Source: Cocos nucifera
Lineage: Eukaryota > Streptophyta > Magnoliopsida > Arecales > Arecaceae
Length of the DNA: 64,000 nucleotides
NCBI GenBank assembly: GCA_006176705.1
Contig: QRFJ01005032.1
Location: forward strand, 124,001-188,000
Reading direction: 5' to 3'
Every line of letters begins with the position of its first letter. Positions within the stretch are counted from its first letter, which is position 1. Positions 22,364 through 33,449 of the stretch are shown here, in pieces. The notes below the pieces were generated by a model that saw only the letters and a list, made by a program, of their open reading frames with translations, had not been told where the DNA came from and did not search any database. Position numbers and translations under genes: made by a program.

Positions 22364-24034
22364 ATGGATTTAGTTCCTGTTTCAGACCCTACAACCTCAA
22401 CATCCATAATAAATTTAGCAAATCAGCCTCAGCCTCAAACCCTTAAGGACTTATGTTATCCAGTTAGTTCTATCCAACCCTCTTACATTAGGTTGCTCTA
22501 ACCCACAGCAAACAACTTTGAAATTAAACCTCAAATCATTAACATGCTTCCAAAATTCATAGGAATAGAGCATGCATATTTATTCATTAGGAAATTTGAA
22601 GAGATTTGTGCAACCATGAAACTACAATAATTGTCAAAGCATGAAATCAAACTAAGATTAATCAATTTTGCCCTTAAGGATAATGCCAAAAAGTGGCTTT
22701 ATAGTCTTCCAAATCAATCTATCATGACCTGAGAGGGCTTTGTGAGAATATTCTTAAAAAAATATTTTTCTCATCATAAAATAGCTAGAATTAGAAATGA
22801 AATAAACCAATTCTATCAACTAGCTAATGAATCATTTTGGAAATACTTCGACCGATTCAAGAACCTCTTGACCCAATGCCCACACCTGGAATAGAAACTT
22901 GGAGGCTATGCCAAATAATTTATGAAGGGTTAGATTCAAATTCTCGAACAATGCTAGAGTCTATGTGCCAGGGATAATTTATGTACAAAGAACCAAATGA
23001 GGCCTGGCAATTTTTAGAAGACCTAGTCGAGAAAAGTTTTCAATGGAAAATAACTAGGGAACTAAAAAAATCCACACCTTCAAGAGGTAGAATTTACCAA
23101 ATTCAAACCTTCCTAGTTGCAAAAGCTAAAATTGTAACTTTGACACGTAGGTTAGAGGCTTTAGAACTTCAGAGACTAGCCAATGTGAACCAAATGTCTG
23201 CACCTATGTGCAATGGGTGCAATGCACCAAACCATATCCTTGAGGAATGTCCCCTCCCAATGAACCAATTAGATAATGGATGTGCACAAGTGAATGCCAC
23301 ATATCAGAGACCGTTAAACAATCTCTATGCACCCACCTATAACCTAGGTTGGAGGAATCATCCAAATTTTTCATGATCACAAAATCCAAATATAGGCGGT
23401 CTAAGTTTCAATCAGTAGAACCCAAGGTCTAATCCTGTGATAAACACCCTGCCACCATCAAGCTTTAATATTAATGAAAAGAAACTTAGTTCATTAGAGA
23501 AAAGCCTAGAAACCCTAGTCAAATCTAATAATGACACCAATGCTACCTTAAGCAATTTCATGCAAACCATGAGCCAAATTCTGAATTCAAATTCTCAGGC
23601 CATAGCTTGCTTAGAAATTGGTCAGTTGGCATCTACCATAAGTGAATGTGAACGAGGTAGGCTACCTAGCCAACCTGAACCCAACCCCAAGAATCAAAAT
23701 GATAGACCATTCCAAGGAAACCAGGTTAATCAAGTTAATGCTATTCATTCCTTGAGATCAGAAAAAATATATGGATAATAAGGTAAATACATCTGAAACT
23801 AGAGAAGACTTGAGTGCTGAGTCTATTGAGCCTCCCACTAAATCATTCATAGAAATGACTAAACCATCACCTGAGTCATCAAAAGAAGAGGCACCCAAAG
23901 TAGAGTTGAAACCCCTCCCTGAGCACCTCAAGTATGTATATTTAGGTCCAGAGAAAACCTTACCTATAATTATTGCATCAGATCTGAATTCTAACCAAGA
24001 GGAGAAATTATTAGCAGTCTTAAGAGAAAACTAA
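22364..24034 (+). pseudogene. Athila-type gypsy gag with zinc knuckle, running into the pol start
   Basis: From the ATG at 22364 the translation shows the Athila-like Gag pattern (INMLPKFIGIEHAY, FALKDNAKKWLYSLP, KYFSHHKIARIRNEI). A shift near 22890 follows, then YEGLDSNSRTMLESM and YKEPNEAWQFLEDLVE (22981-23376). A good CCHC knuckle, CNGCNAPNHILEEC, lies near 23213-23254. After a linker, 23890-24034 reads LKPLPEHLKYVYLGPEKTLP and LAVLREN, the stretch that comes just before reverse transcriptase in this lineage. Several TAG and TGA codons make it inactive. Confidence 0.85.
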
Positions 24035-24549
24035 GAAGCAATAGGCTGGACCATGACAAACATTAAAGAAATAAGCCCTTTCATAGTTCAACATAGGATA
24101 CACTTAGAGGAATTGGTTAGTACTGAGACTAACTACATAAAAGAACCCGAGCCAGGAATTAGTACTGATGCTAGTTCCAATTTAAATGAGATAGACATAG
24201 GAAAAAAGAGAATAGATGATTTATCCAAAACTTATAAACCTAAAAACCTATTTTCTTCAACCCTAGAAGTCGGTTCTTCTTACAAAAATCAAGAGGCATG
24301 TAATGAAAAGTCAACGGAGTTGTTTAAGCAAGATCACATTAATTTACCTCTAGAATTAAAATCGCCTTTTGTCACCATTCCAGTATCCATTGAATCAAAC
24401 TTAACTCTTAATACAAAAACTCCATTCATGAGTATTTTAGAAGAACAAATAGGAGAAATTCTAAATAAACATGGGTTTGAGAATGGGATCACAAATTATG
24501 TCCCTAAAATTAATAATGATTATATCAATAATGGGATTATAAATTAACT
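24035..24549 (+). pseudogene. Truncated pol entry and unrelated 3' coding tail of the Athila-type element
   Basis: The frame continues with AIGWTMTNIKEISPFIVQHRI, the text that normally leads into reverse transcriptase. After HLEEL it changes to a hydrophilic, unrecognised sequence of about 140 residues, open from 24053 to 24547 and ending at TAA. No reverse transcriptase, RNase H or integrase is present before the 3' LTR, so the element must have relied on enzymes made elsewhere. Confidence 0.7.
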
Positions 24550-25846
24550 TTCTGAGATTACAATTCAAAACCATTGAAATTTATCAATCTAATATTCGAC
24601 ATTGGATAGCAAGCTGCATTGTGTCTGGCTGAAGAAGATAAACTTAGCGCTTATTAGGAGGCAACCCAATATTTAATTTTCTTTAGTTTAATTTATTCTT
24701 TCAGTTGATTTTTTTTTAGGATAATTTGAATAAGTTGGAGGGAGAGCCTAAATTTTCAAAGGTATGTGCTGAACCAAAAATATAGTTAGGTGTATCCTTT
24801 CATGTTCTTTATTACACCCTTTATTTTTTCTTCTCTATTAAGGATAATGCCGATTAAGTTGGAAGGAAAAAAATAAAAATTTTAAAATTTTAAGTCCTCA
24901 AAAAAGTTAGTATTTAGTATTTAGACACCTGACTATGCTTAAAAATCGAATTAAACTAAGCATTTTTAAAAAATAATTGATACACAGATAAGAGAATATA
25001 CGAGATATTGAGGAATCAAGTATTAAGAAAATTTAATAAAGAATTAAGTCTAGAATATAAAAAAAATTTTCTTGGAGCATTTCTAATTTTTACTACTTGC
25101 ATCAAAGAAAAGTCTACTTTTTATAGGCTTGTGTAGGGTAACTATATGTTTCTGTATATAAAAAATTAAATAAAATAGTTTTCATATAAAAAATTAAATA
25201 AAATAGTTTTCAAGTACTTCTCACTGAGTAACCGAGCCTCTTTGCCTAAGCAAGCATTGAGTTTCGCATCAAAAGATCGGAAGGGCAAAGAAGCTCATTG
25301 TAAAGCTAGTCTTAACTCGTAGCCTGTTTGATTCGAGCTAGTAAGCCCAAGGGGTATTGTATATCTAGTGCCCTAAAATCAACTAGTTTAAAGTCATTGG
25401 CCCAAGACTCGCTACATGGATCAAATAGAAAGCTTAAGAGATTAAGACACTCAATAGTGGTACAATGTTAAAATATATATATATATTGGTTTCCCACCAA
25501 GTAACTGGGTTCTGTTGCCTAAGTAAGCAATGATATTCACATCAAAAAATGGGCAATGTAAAAATAAAAATCAATAAATGAAGGGCGAAAGTAGCAATAC
25601 ACTTGCCTATATGAAAGTTTAGACAAATCAGAGATAAAGATGGGATAATTTAGAAAAAATTTAGAAAAATTTAATATTCTTTACTTAATTTTTCTATTGA
25701 TAAGTATTAATACCCCAATCATATATCTTACTTAAGCTCTACTAAATATCAATGGCCATTTTGAAAATTGCTCAAGTAAAATTCGAAATTCAAAAGTTAA
25801 AAGGTATTTAAAACTAAATTCTTTCTTTACTTGAGGATGAGCAAAA
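24550..25846 (+). mobile_element. 3' non-coding region of the Athila-type element
   Basis: Contains TTAGGAGGCAACCCA near 24653, a motif common after the coding part of Athila/Ogre-like elements. A 30-base direct repeat (ATAAAAAATTAAATAAAATAG) lies at about 25156 and 25186. A diverged direct repeat of about 65 bases (TTGCCTAAGCAAGCA... and TTGCCTAAGTAAGCA...) lies at 25211 and 25488. An (AT)n run lies near 25471. No gene. Confidence 0.6.
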
Positions 25847-25862
25847 CTTAAGTTGGGGGGTG
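25847..25862 (+). promoter_or_regulatory. Polypurine tract of the Athila-type element
   Basis: CTTAAGTTGGGGGGTG immediately before TGATAAG; the AAGTTGGGGGGTGTG context is usual in front of such LTRs. Confidence 0.75.
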
Positions 25863-27429
25863 TGATAAGTACCATAAATTCAACAATAAAAGTATTAATT
25901 TATTAATTAATTTATATTAATTTTTAAAAATTAATGATCAATTTATATATATTTTTAAGAAATTTATATTTTAATTAATTAAAAAATAATTAAAAATAAT
26001 AAAATTTAAAAATAAAATTTTATAATCAATAGAAAGAGTTCATTTTTTTGATCATAACAAAATAAGTTTTGAGCAAAATAGAGCTAAAACGGAGAAGATA
26101 TGAATTTCTAAAGATAAAAAAAATAAAAATTAAATAAAAAAAGGAAAATGGCTCAGCCGGCTCTGTAAGCCAAGCCGTCAAAGCTGACTCAGCTGCAGAA
26201 GCTACCAATCGGTCCACAATCCAGGTGTAGACTGCCAGCTCAGCAGAAATCGATGAATCATAAAGCGACACGTGGTGGACCTAGACCCTTAAAGGGTTTA
26301 CAAAAAATCTATCACGATCTATAGGATAAAAAGATAATTTTGCATCAAAGCAGCGAGCACTGATTGGTTGTGGTGTATGGTGTAGCCGGTCCACATGATC
26401 CATGGCAATAGTAAAGGCATGATCGAACGGCTCTGGTAGCTTGCGGTCAAGATCGGATGGTGGAGGGAGTTTTTCTACATCAGACTTCATGCGGATCGCC
26501 ATCCAATGGCAACGCTCAGTCTAGGGGATGATCCAATGGTCCAGAACACTCTCAATGATGATCAGGACTCTTGATGCATGATCAGCGGCTAGATTTCCTC
26601 CATCAACATGCGATCCGACGGCCAGAATTTAGTCCGACTTGATCTGGTGTAATATGCATCTGAGTTTGATGATTTTTTATCTATTGGATTTCTATCAATG
26701 GCTAGATTTCATTCAAAGCAATAGAATTCATCCAGAACTCCTTTTAATCCAATTTTTACTTAGATTTCTCCATATTTTGATGATGAAAACGCTCCTTAGT
26801 CCCACATTGCCTAGAAGAAAACTCTATAGACCTCTTAGCTCTATAAATAAGACCCCAAGCCTCCAGAGTTCATTGTCTTCGATCAAGGTGAAGCTTTGGT
26901 ATGGGAGGAAGCTAGGCTATGGTTTAATGGCTGCTTCAAAGCAACGAATGCTGAGAAAAAGAGCTGGGCTTCTACACCATCTTTCCACCAATGCTGATCC
27001 AAGACCAGAGATCAAGCTATTTTATTTTATTTTTTTTCTTTTTAAATTTCATATATTTAAATTTTAAAATTTTAATTAATAAAAATTTTATTTTTTGCAC
27101 TTTAATTTTAGCTCTTTATTTTTATTGTAATTTAATTTCTACACTATAATTATTGCTTTTTATTTTATTATAAGTAGATGCTAAGATCTAACTAGTAGAT
27201 CTTAGTACCAACTTTAAATTTCTGCACCTTTTAATTTTCGTTTTTGACTTCACTTTTGATTCAAAAACTCAAATCCTTTTTTCTTTTCTTTTCAAAAATC
27301 AAAGATTTCAAATCTAAAATACTATCTTTCCCATGGATTCGACTCAACTCACTGCTATCTATGTATTTTTAAGAAGTCGGATTAAACTGATAAACATGGT
27401 GTCTTAACGATAACATCGCATTCTTATCA
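25863..27429 (+). mobile_element. 3' LTR of the Athila-type element (1567 bp)
   Basis: Starts TGATAAG and ends CTTATCA, a perfect 7 bp terminal inverted repeat. It lies between the polypurine tract and foreign sequence. It contains a TATA box at 26842 and AT-rich ends. Open frames inside (26026-26271, 26639-27067) show no known domain. Confidence 0.88.
26842..26849 (+). promoter_or_regulatory. TATA box of the Athila-type LTR
   Basis: TATAAATA in CTCTATAAATAAGACC, with about 590 bases of R/U5 to the LTR end; the spacing and the following transcribed-looking leader fit an LTR promoter. Confidence 0.6.
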
Positions 27430-28921
27430 ATTAATTATCTCCATCACCTCCAAGGCTTCACAAATTCATGCTCTAGTCGAACTGTTGAATGCATCCCCGA
27501 CTACTTCCTTGCCTTCTACAACCAAAAGATGTATAGTCGCTCCTTCATCCTTTCTTTGATCATTATCACTTGAAAAATCTCTCTTCATCAATCAAAATAG
27601 CTCAATGCTGCCTATCTTCCTAGAGAAACCCTATCATCTATCATACACCTCGGCTTTTCCATCAAGATCGATCAGCATATCATGCACCCAAATCTTCCAC
27701 CTTAGAAAAAAATGCTTCCTGTTAATCCTTTCAACCTCCACCTTCAATCCGTTGCTCCTGGTTAGCCAAACCATAGCAATAATAAAGATAGATCTTAGAC
27801 ATATCATGGAATAGATGTGCAAATTTTTGATTTCTTCTTATATGACTTCTTTGCTTTCACGCACCATCAAGCTCTCATGCATAACTCTGGCTCTAATACT
27901 AATTGTTAAAACCTAATATCAGCAGCTCTAATACCAATTGTTAGAAAACTATGGTACCACTCTAATACCATATTATGGAAACTCAAGATCTTTAGCATGG
28001 ACCTAAGGAGACCTTTGACGTTCTCTAAGGATAGCGAACCATCGATCCAGCACCTGGTTCTATGATGGGGCACTGCCCTCCTAGGACTTGAGAGAGGTGC
28101 CCCCCTCTCTAGGCTTTTTCAAGAACCCTGGGGCAACAACACTAGAGAGAAGAGAGAAGAGAGATTAAGAGAGAAAAGATCTGCATTCCAATCCACATAA
28201 TGAAATCTTAATACAACCTATGTATTTATATATAGCTATTAGGCCTGACCAAAAACTCCTCTAGCTAACCCAATACATGAAAGAACTCACCGAGTCCATG
28301 TACATTCATGTCTTCCATGCTCTCATTTTTTGAATCTAAATCCAACCCATACATGAGTTAGCTACCTTAGGACCTTATATACCAGGCCTTAAGATCCCTT
28401 AGATTAATCCCAATCTAAGACAAAATAGAAAATCCTATCTAGTTCTACTCGCCACCATCGAGGCAGCTCTATTAGAAGTCAAACTGGCTTGACTACATCT
28501 CACTCGAATTCTGTCTTTCATCTACTTGAGAGAGCCAGCTCGAATCTACCCCAAGTCGACTTGGTCTTAGCCTGAGCTGACTTGACTACGTATTTGAGCT
28601 AGCCTGCCTGTGAGTCAACCAAGGGCTCGACTACATATTTGAGCTAGCTTGCTTGTGTGTCAGCCCTTTCTCTTGGCTGACTCTTCTTCTGGTTTTGGTC
28701 CCTTGCTCCACCTTATATCCTAAGTCTCTAGAGCACCTACCAAGCCCCTTAAGGTTCTCACACCTAAACCTCAAGTCCGTGGAGGGATACACACTGCCTC
28801 TATCCTAGGATAACTCCTGTCCTAACCCTAGGACTCACACCCATCCTAGTATTCCAGAGACAACACCCTAACTCTTTCTATGGCCTCCCAAGACTTGGGA
28901 GCACCATAAATCCTAGCAGAT
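27430..28921 (-). mobile_element. Truncated LARD-like LTR element, copy 2
   Basis: 27430-27885 matches 35440-35980 (internal sequence of the complete element at 33450-36931): CTCCATCACCTCCAAGGCTTCAC, AGATCGATCAGCA and ATCATGCACC words in the same order. 27950-28921 matches that element's LTR (TAGCATGGA, ATGATGGGGCAC, TATGTATTTATA). On the minus strand the LTR therefore comes first, then the primer site near 27886-27940, then internal sequence. The other LTR is missing. The left side is cut by the Athila LTR and the right side abuts gypsy integrase. The frame 27605-27814 is not a recognisable gene. Confidence 0.75.
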
Positions 28922-28984
28922 CGATATCAAAGAAATGCTAATATCGAATGACAACCAGCAACTTTGCTAACACCATTAGGTGCC

Positions 28985-29729
28985 CCTTGTTTATTTTGTA
29001 TAATAGGGGATGGATATTTTCGAGCCATTTTCCATGGCATCTAGATAGCAAAAATTTATTATATGCAGATTTGGCTTACCTCAAACATTGAATACTGATA
29101 ATGAATGCTAATTCATAGTACAAAAATTTATCGAGTTTTGTGATGACCTGAATATTTTCCATTATTTAACATCCATAGGCCATCCCCAAGCTAATGGTGA
29201 AGGTGAAGTGACAAATCAAAGTTGAGCTCGAGTGAGCAAAGTGTAGTTGGGCAGATGAATTCTACCATATTCTTTGGGCTTACAGAATCACTCAAAGGTT
29301 ATCTATTAGAGAAACTCCATTTGCTCTAGTATTTAGAACTGAAGTAGTTATTCCAATTAAAATTAAAATTTCTTCAACTTGAGTAGAAAATTTTAATGAA
29401 TAAAGTAATTCACAGGACCTCAGGCTGAACCTCGATTTGTTGGAGAAAAAATGAGAAAGAGTCCAAATTCAAATGGTAGCTTATCAGCAAAAGGTGGCTC
29501 GATATTACAATTCTTGAGTCAGAAGCAAGATTTTTAGAAATAGCGACTTGGTGCTACATCGAGTAGAGGTTTCCTGACCGCGAAGTCAAGGTAAGCTCTC
29601 TCCAAATTAGAAAGGCCCTTATGAAGTAAAGGAGATTGTTAGACTAGGAACCTATCATCTAAAGAAGCTCAGAGGGGCTACACTAGCCAAACCAAGGAGC
29701 TCCAAAAACCTACAAATGTATTATCAATA
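28985..29729 (+). pseudogene. Tat-type gypsy integrase C-terminus (copy 2)
   Basis: The integrase core is readable. The second catalytic Asp is in NTDNE (codon 29097-29099). The catalytic Glu follows 35 residues later, in HPQANGEGEVTN (Glu codon 29205-29207), so the D35E spacing is kept. A frameshift follows near 29250; then come ETPFALVFRTEVVIP-type text, a basic stretch and LRGATLAKP...LQMYY near the stop at about 29727. Stops at 29106 and 29223 mark it as dead. The protease, reverse transcriptase and the N-terminal half of integrase are absent to the left, where the LARD-like copy begins. Confidence 0.85.
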
Positions 29730-29789
29730 GTTATATTTCAATAAAAAAAAATTTATTTACTAACTCCAATTTTTGTATGTCCGAAATGC

Positions 29790-30545
29790 CGTAGGGGATA
29801 CTCAAACCAAACCTCATTCTTACACAAGGTCGAAGACTCCCAATTTTTAAATAGAGGATAAAACTCATTCTTAAATGAGGTTGAAAACCCTTGTTCCTAA
29901 ACAAGGGGGACATCAAGTTGAACCTCATCCTTAAATAAACTTGAAGGCCTCTAGTTCTTAAATAAGAGGTCAACCTCATTCTTAAATGAGGTCAAAGGCC
30001 TCTAGTTCTTAAACAGGAGGTGAATCTCATTCTTAAATGAGATTAAAGATCCTTGTTCTTAAATAAGGAGGATATCAAGTTGAACCTCATTCTTAAATAA
30101 GGTTGAAGGCCTTTAGTTCTTAAATAGGGAATAAACCTTATTCTTAAATGAGGTTGAAGATCCTTATTCTTAAATAAGGGGGACATCAAGCTGAACCTCA
30201 TTCTTAAATAAGGTTGAAGGCCTCCAGTTCTTAAACAGGAGGTTAACCTCATTCTTAAATGAGGTTGAAGGCCCTCGATTCTTAAATAGAGGGTGAACTT
30301 CATTCTTAAACAAGGTTCGAGATCTTGTTCTTAAATAAGAGGGACATCAAGCTAAACCTCATTCTTAAATGAGGTTGAAGGCCTTCGAATCTTAAACAGG
30401 AGGTGAACCTCGTTCATAAACGAGGTTGAAGACCCTTGTTCTCAAACAAGGGGGATATCAAGCTAAATCTCATTCTTAAACAAGGTTGAAGGCCTCCAAC
30501 TCTTAAATAGAAAGTGAAGCTCATCCTTAAGCAAGTTCAAAAGAA
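29790..30545 (+). repeat. Tandem hairpin array in the 3' untranslated region of Tat-type copy 2
   Basis: About twenty units in a row, each a short inverted repeat around a TTCTTAAA-like centre. Three types alternate: AACCTCATTCTTAAATGAGGTT, first 20 bases shown by AACCTCATTCTTAAATGAGG; CCTTGTTCTTAAATAAGGGG; and CTCCAGTTCTTAAACAGGAG. Spacers such as GAAGGCC and GACATCAAGCTG separate them, giving a higher-order period of roughly 125-130 bases. Long reverse frames (29731-29979, 30043-30303) only reflect the repeat. The array lies between the pol stop and the antisense genes. Confidence 0.9.
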
Positions 30546-30766
30546 TTTTATTTTTAAACAGTGAAGAGAGGTTTAAATAAGATCAGCTAAAAATCCAAGG
30601 TAATAAAAAAGAATTTGGCAAACATAGATCATGACAAATAAGTTAGAATACAATGAATTGAAAAGAGGGTTATTTCATTAGAAGAAACGATTACAAAGGC
30701 CGTTAAAGACTAGTTACAAAAAAAAAAGGAAGAGAAGAAAATTTTGCAAGTACAAGAGTTTGATCT
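30546..30766. other. Spacer between hairpin array and antisense ORF2
   Basis: AT-rich and purine-rich; would contain the 3' end of the antisense transcript and of the element RNA. No feature recognised. Confidence 0.4.
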
Positions 30767-31523
30767 TTAAAAACCAACCCTGGCCATCATCAAGGAGTTC
30801 TTTAAATCCCTTATTTGATCTTCATACTGCCTCCTTGTCTCTAAACTCTCTTTCAATAGATTTTGAACCCTCATCGAGCCAGCCTCCAATTCTTTCAATT
30901 TTTTTCAAAGCATAGCTAACTTTGCTTCTACATCTTCAATAGCCTTCTCTTGATGCTTTACTTAGATTTGAAGTTGCAGAAGCTTGGACCTATCTTTGTT
31001 ATTAGTTTTAGATAGATTCATAAGAGTATTTCTAATCAAATGAGCTTGTTTGAATCTCCCTTGGAGCCAGCTTGGACTTTGCTTGCAAGTTTCTCTTTAA
31101 ATTGATCTATCTCTTGGTCAGCTATAAGAAGTTAGCTCATAAGTTCTGAAATTTTTTTTTTTCATGACTCTTGGACCAATGTACATCTTCCTCTAGGTGT
31201 TGGATCTCTTTCTTGGCATTTCTAATTCTACCTTCAAGGAAACTCACTTTTGTGATCAAATGCCAAGCCCTTTCACTTGCAAATTTTGATACCTGCTGGA
31301 GCTCGTCAGACATTTGAGATCTCTTCGATGAATACTCCCTGTAGGCCTATCTGACTACTCAATGCAAACAATTAACTTTAGTCATGGCTATCTTATAATG
31401 TTTCCTTAATCTCTAGAGCTCTTTCTCAACCTTGGCTAATTTATTGTTAGCCTGGTGAACCTCTTTCCCTAAAGATTGTATCCAATCCTTAAATGGAACA
31501 ACCTAAGGCAAAGAAGAGGCCAT
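30767..31523 (-). pseudogene. Antisense ORF2 of Tat-type gypsy copy 2 (coiled-coil protein)
   Basis: The ATG at 31521-31523 gives MASSLP, a stop, then VVPFKDWIQSLGKEVHQANN and a Lys/Glu/Leu-rich coiled coil. It ends with RQYEDQIRDLKNSLMMARV and TAA at 30767-30769. The start region and the C-terminus both match the counterpart in copy 1 (3918-4817). At about 250 codons it is about the same size. Several stops are present. Its conservation in two separate elements is the main reason to call it a gene; its function is unknown. Confidence 0.65.
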
Positions 31524-31669
31524 AGTCCAACTTTGAGCTCGGTGGCAGTATCTACAAATACCACTCTGTTATGCAAACACACCATGACACACAAGAAAAG
31601 GTACGAGGAAAATAAAATTTCATTACTCAAAAATTTAATTATAAAGGTAAGAAAGAGAAAATGGTATAA

Positions 31670-32713
31670 TTAAGGATTGTCCCTGACCTTGAGCTGGAGG
31701 ACAGCAAAGGAGCTTGGCTCAGCCTCGGTGGAATGACCTGCATCGACTTTGGAAGCTAGAGGCACTTCTATAAGTTCTCCAACTTCGACAGAAGGTTCAG
31801 CAGTTGGAAGGTTGGCTTTAGTTGGGAGGTTATCCGATTCTTTTTGCAGGAAAGCAAGATTCAAATGGGGATGATAGTTCGCCACTCTCTGCCAATAGGT
31901 CTCAAAGCTAGCATCGAAAGATTCTCCAATGAACTACACCTTGATTGTAGAAAATTTCTTAGAAGACTTGAATTCTTCCACTATCAAGTGCTTGGCCTCC
32001 GCCACTTTCTTTTTCTCCTCCTTCCTAACCTTGGTGGTCTCAAACTTGGCAGCCTTCCTCTTCTCCTTCTGCAAAGCCAAATCCAATTTTACCTCTTTTA
32101 GGGCACTTTTTGCCTCATCTAGGATACTTTTTATTTCGACCAACTCTTCCTTTGCATCCACCAAGATCCATTCTGACCCTTTGAGCTCCTCCTTGTGATG
32201 CTCAAACGCGGCTTTGCAGTTGGAGGCCTCAATCTTGGTAGCCTCGGTGTCTTTCTTAGCCTTGACAACATTAGCCTTATAGTTGGTATCCATCTCGATG
32301 ATAACAAACAAAAAGTGGCCCACCTATAAATGATGGAATTAGCTTCACCACTATGAAATACTTAAAATTGACAAACGATGAAGTATATATCTCAAGAAAG
32401 GCAAAGATTGTTCCCTTCTTTTGATCCTAGAAGTTCAACTCATGAATTCTCTCCATTTCAGTGGATAGTAGGCTATATTCTAGAAGAGTTTGAATAACCC
32501 TCCAGTTGTTGAGAGTAGCATTATCCCAATCGATATTATCGCCACTAGATTCCCTAGCACCCTTATGCGATTGAGGTTTCTTGGCGACAAACTTCTTCTT
32601 CTGCTCTCTAACCCTCTTCTTCTTCTCAGCAAGGGGCAATGGTTCGACAATTTTGGCTGGTGATACAAGAGTCAGTAAAACCACCTCGACCTCTAGGTCG
32701 GCAGTTGTGGGAG
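31670..32713 (-). pseudogene. Antisense ORF1 of Tat-type gypsy copy 2, C-terminal part
   Basis: Two blocks remain. 32427-32713 holds a basic linker (EKKKRVREQKKKFVAKK) and SSGDNIDWDNATLNNWRVIQ, corresponding to the second exon in copy 1. 31670-32323 holds a long coiled coil (about residues 1-110) followed by EEFKSSKKF and an acidic tail; copy 1 has EEFKTSPEM at the same place. The N-terminal Transposase_28-like domain is missing because a copia LTR begins at 32714. A stop lies near 31934. An intron between the blocks is likely, but I could not fix its ends. Confidence 0.65.
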
Positions 32714-33449
32714 TGTAGAAAAACATGCAGGGTTTAAAGCATGCATTTGAAATTTTTTTTGAAAATTATAGCAAAAAACTATAGATTAATCTAATTAATC
32801 TATGCATGTAATGATCTAATAATTAAACCCTACACTAGGATCGAGACATGTTACATATTAATAAGAAATATTGAATGCATGGATAAGTAAATCATATTTA
32901 CTATTCGTGTTCAAAACATGATACCTAAGTGTGGATAGATGATCTCCACAATCTAAAAACTTGGAAGAGGCTCCTAGCATCATGATGCAGCCACATGGAT
33001 CATCTAGCCTCAATGGATGGTCCACATGAAGCTCCTGATCTTGATCAACTCTATTGGAGATCTAGCTCCTCACTGGAACCTTCGACGGTCGATCTTGATC
33101 GATCCCGATCGACCCCCTTCTCTTGATCACCCAGATGCTCGAAGAGACCAAAAGATATACAATGTAGGATGGCGAGGTGGTGTGGAAAAGTTGGTGGAGA
33201 TCCAATGCTCACAGCACTCGATCTCACTTTTCGAACCCTAGGTCAAAATCCTAGGGCATCCCACACCCTGAAACCTTAGATTCTCACTCAATGGATTTTT
33301 TGACCATCAGAACACTTGCCCAAAAGAATTCACACACCCTCTCTATGATTTTCATGTGAAACACCTTTCACAAAAAAATTACCTACCAATCTGACTTAGA
33401 TATAATCTAGGAAAGGAAGGCAAGGTGCATAAGAACTCTCAAAAAATCC
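32714..33449 (-). mobile_element. Copia family A LTR, copy 3, piece 1 (LTR 3' end)
   Basis: The minus-strand LTR end (TTTTTCTACA) matches the end of copy 1 (ATTCTACA at 11161), and the preceding AGGGTTTA and AATTAATTAGATT words align too. It lies directly in the antisense ORF1 of the gypsy element, so the copia element was inserted there. The piece is cut at 33449 by the LARD-like element. Confidence 0.8.

Noticed and set aside
29731..30303. Long minus-strand frames with repeated LRM/LRTRGLQ text near 30 kb
   Set aside because: They translate the tandem hairpin array. The period is a multiple of three over stretches, so stops are avoided, but no protein family fits and the repeat explains them.
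29790..30545. Evenly spaced palindromic repeats, considered as a CRISPR array
   Set aside because: Units are diverged, spacers are themselves repeated, and the context is a plant retrotransposon.
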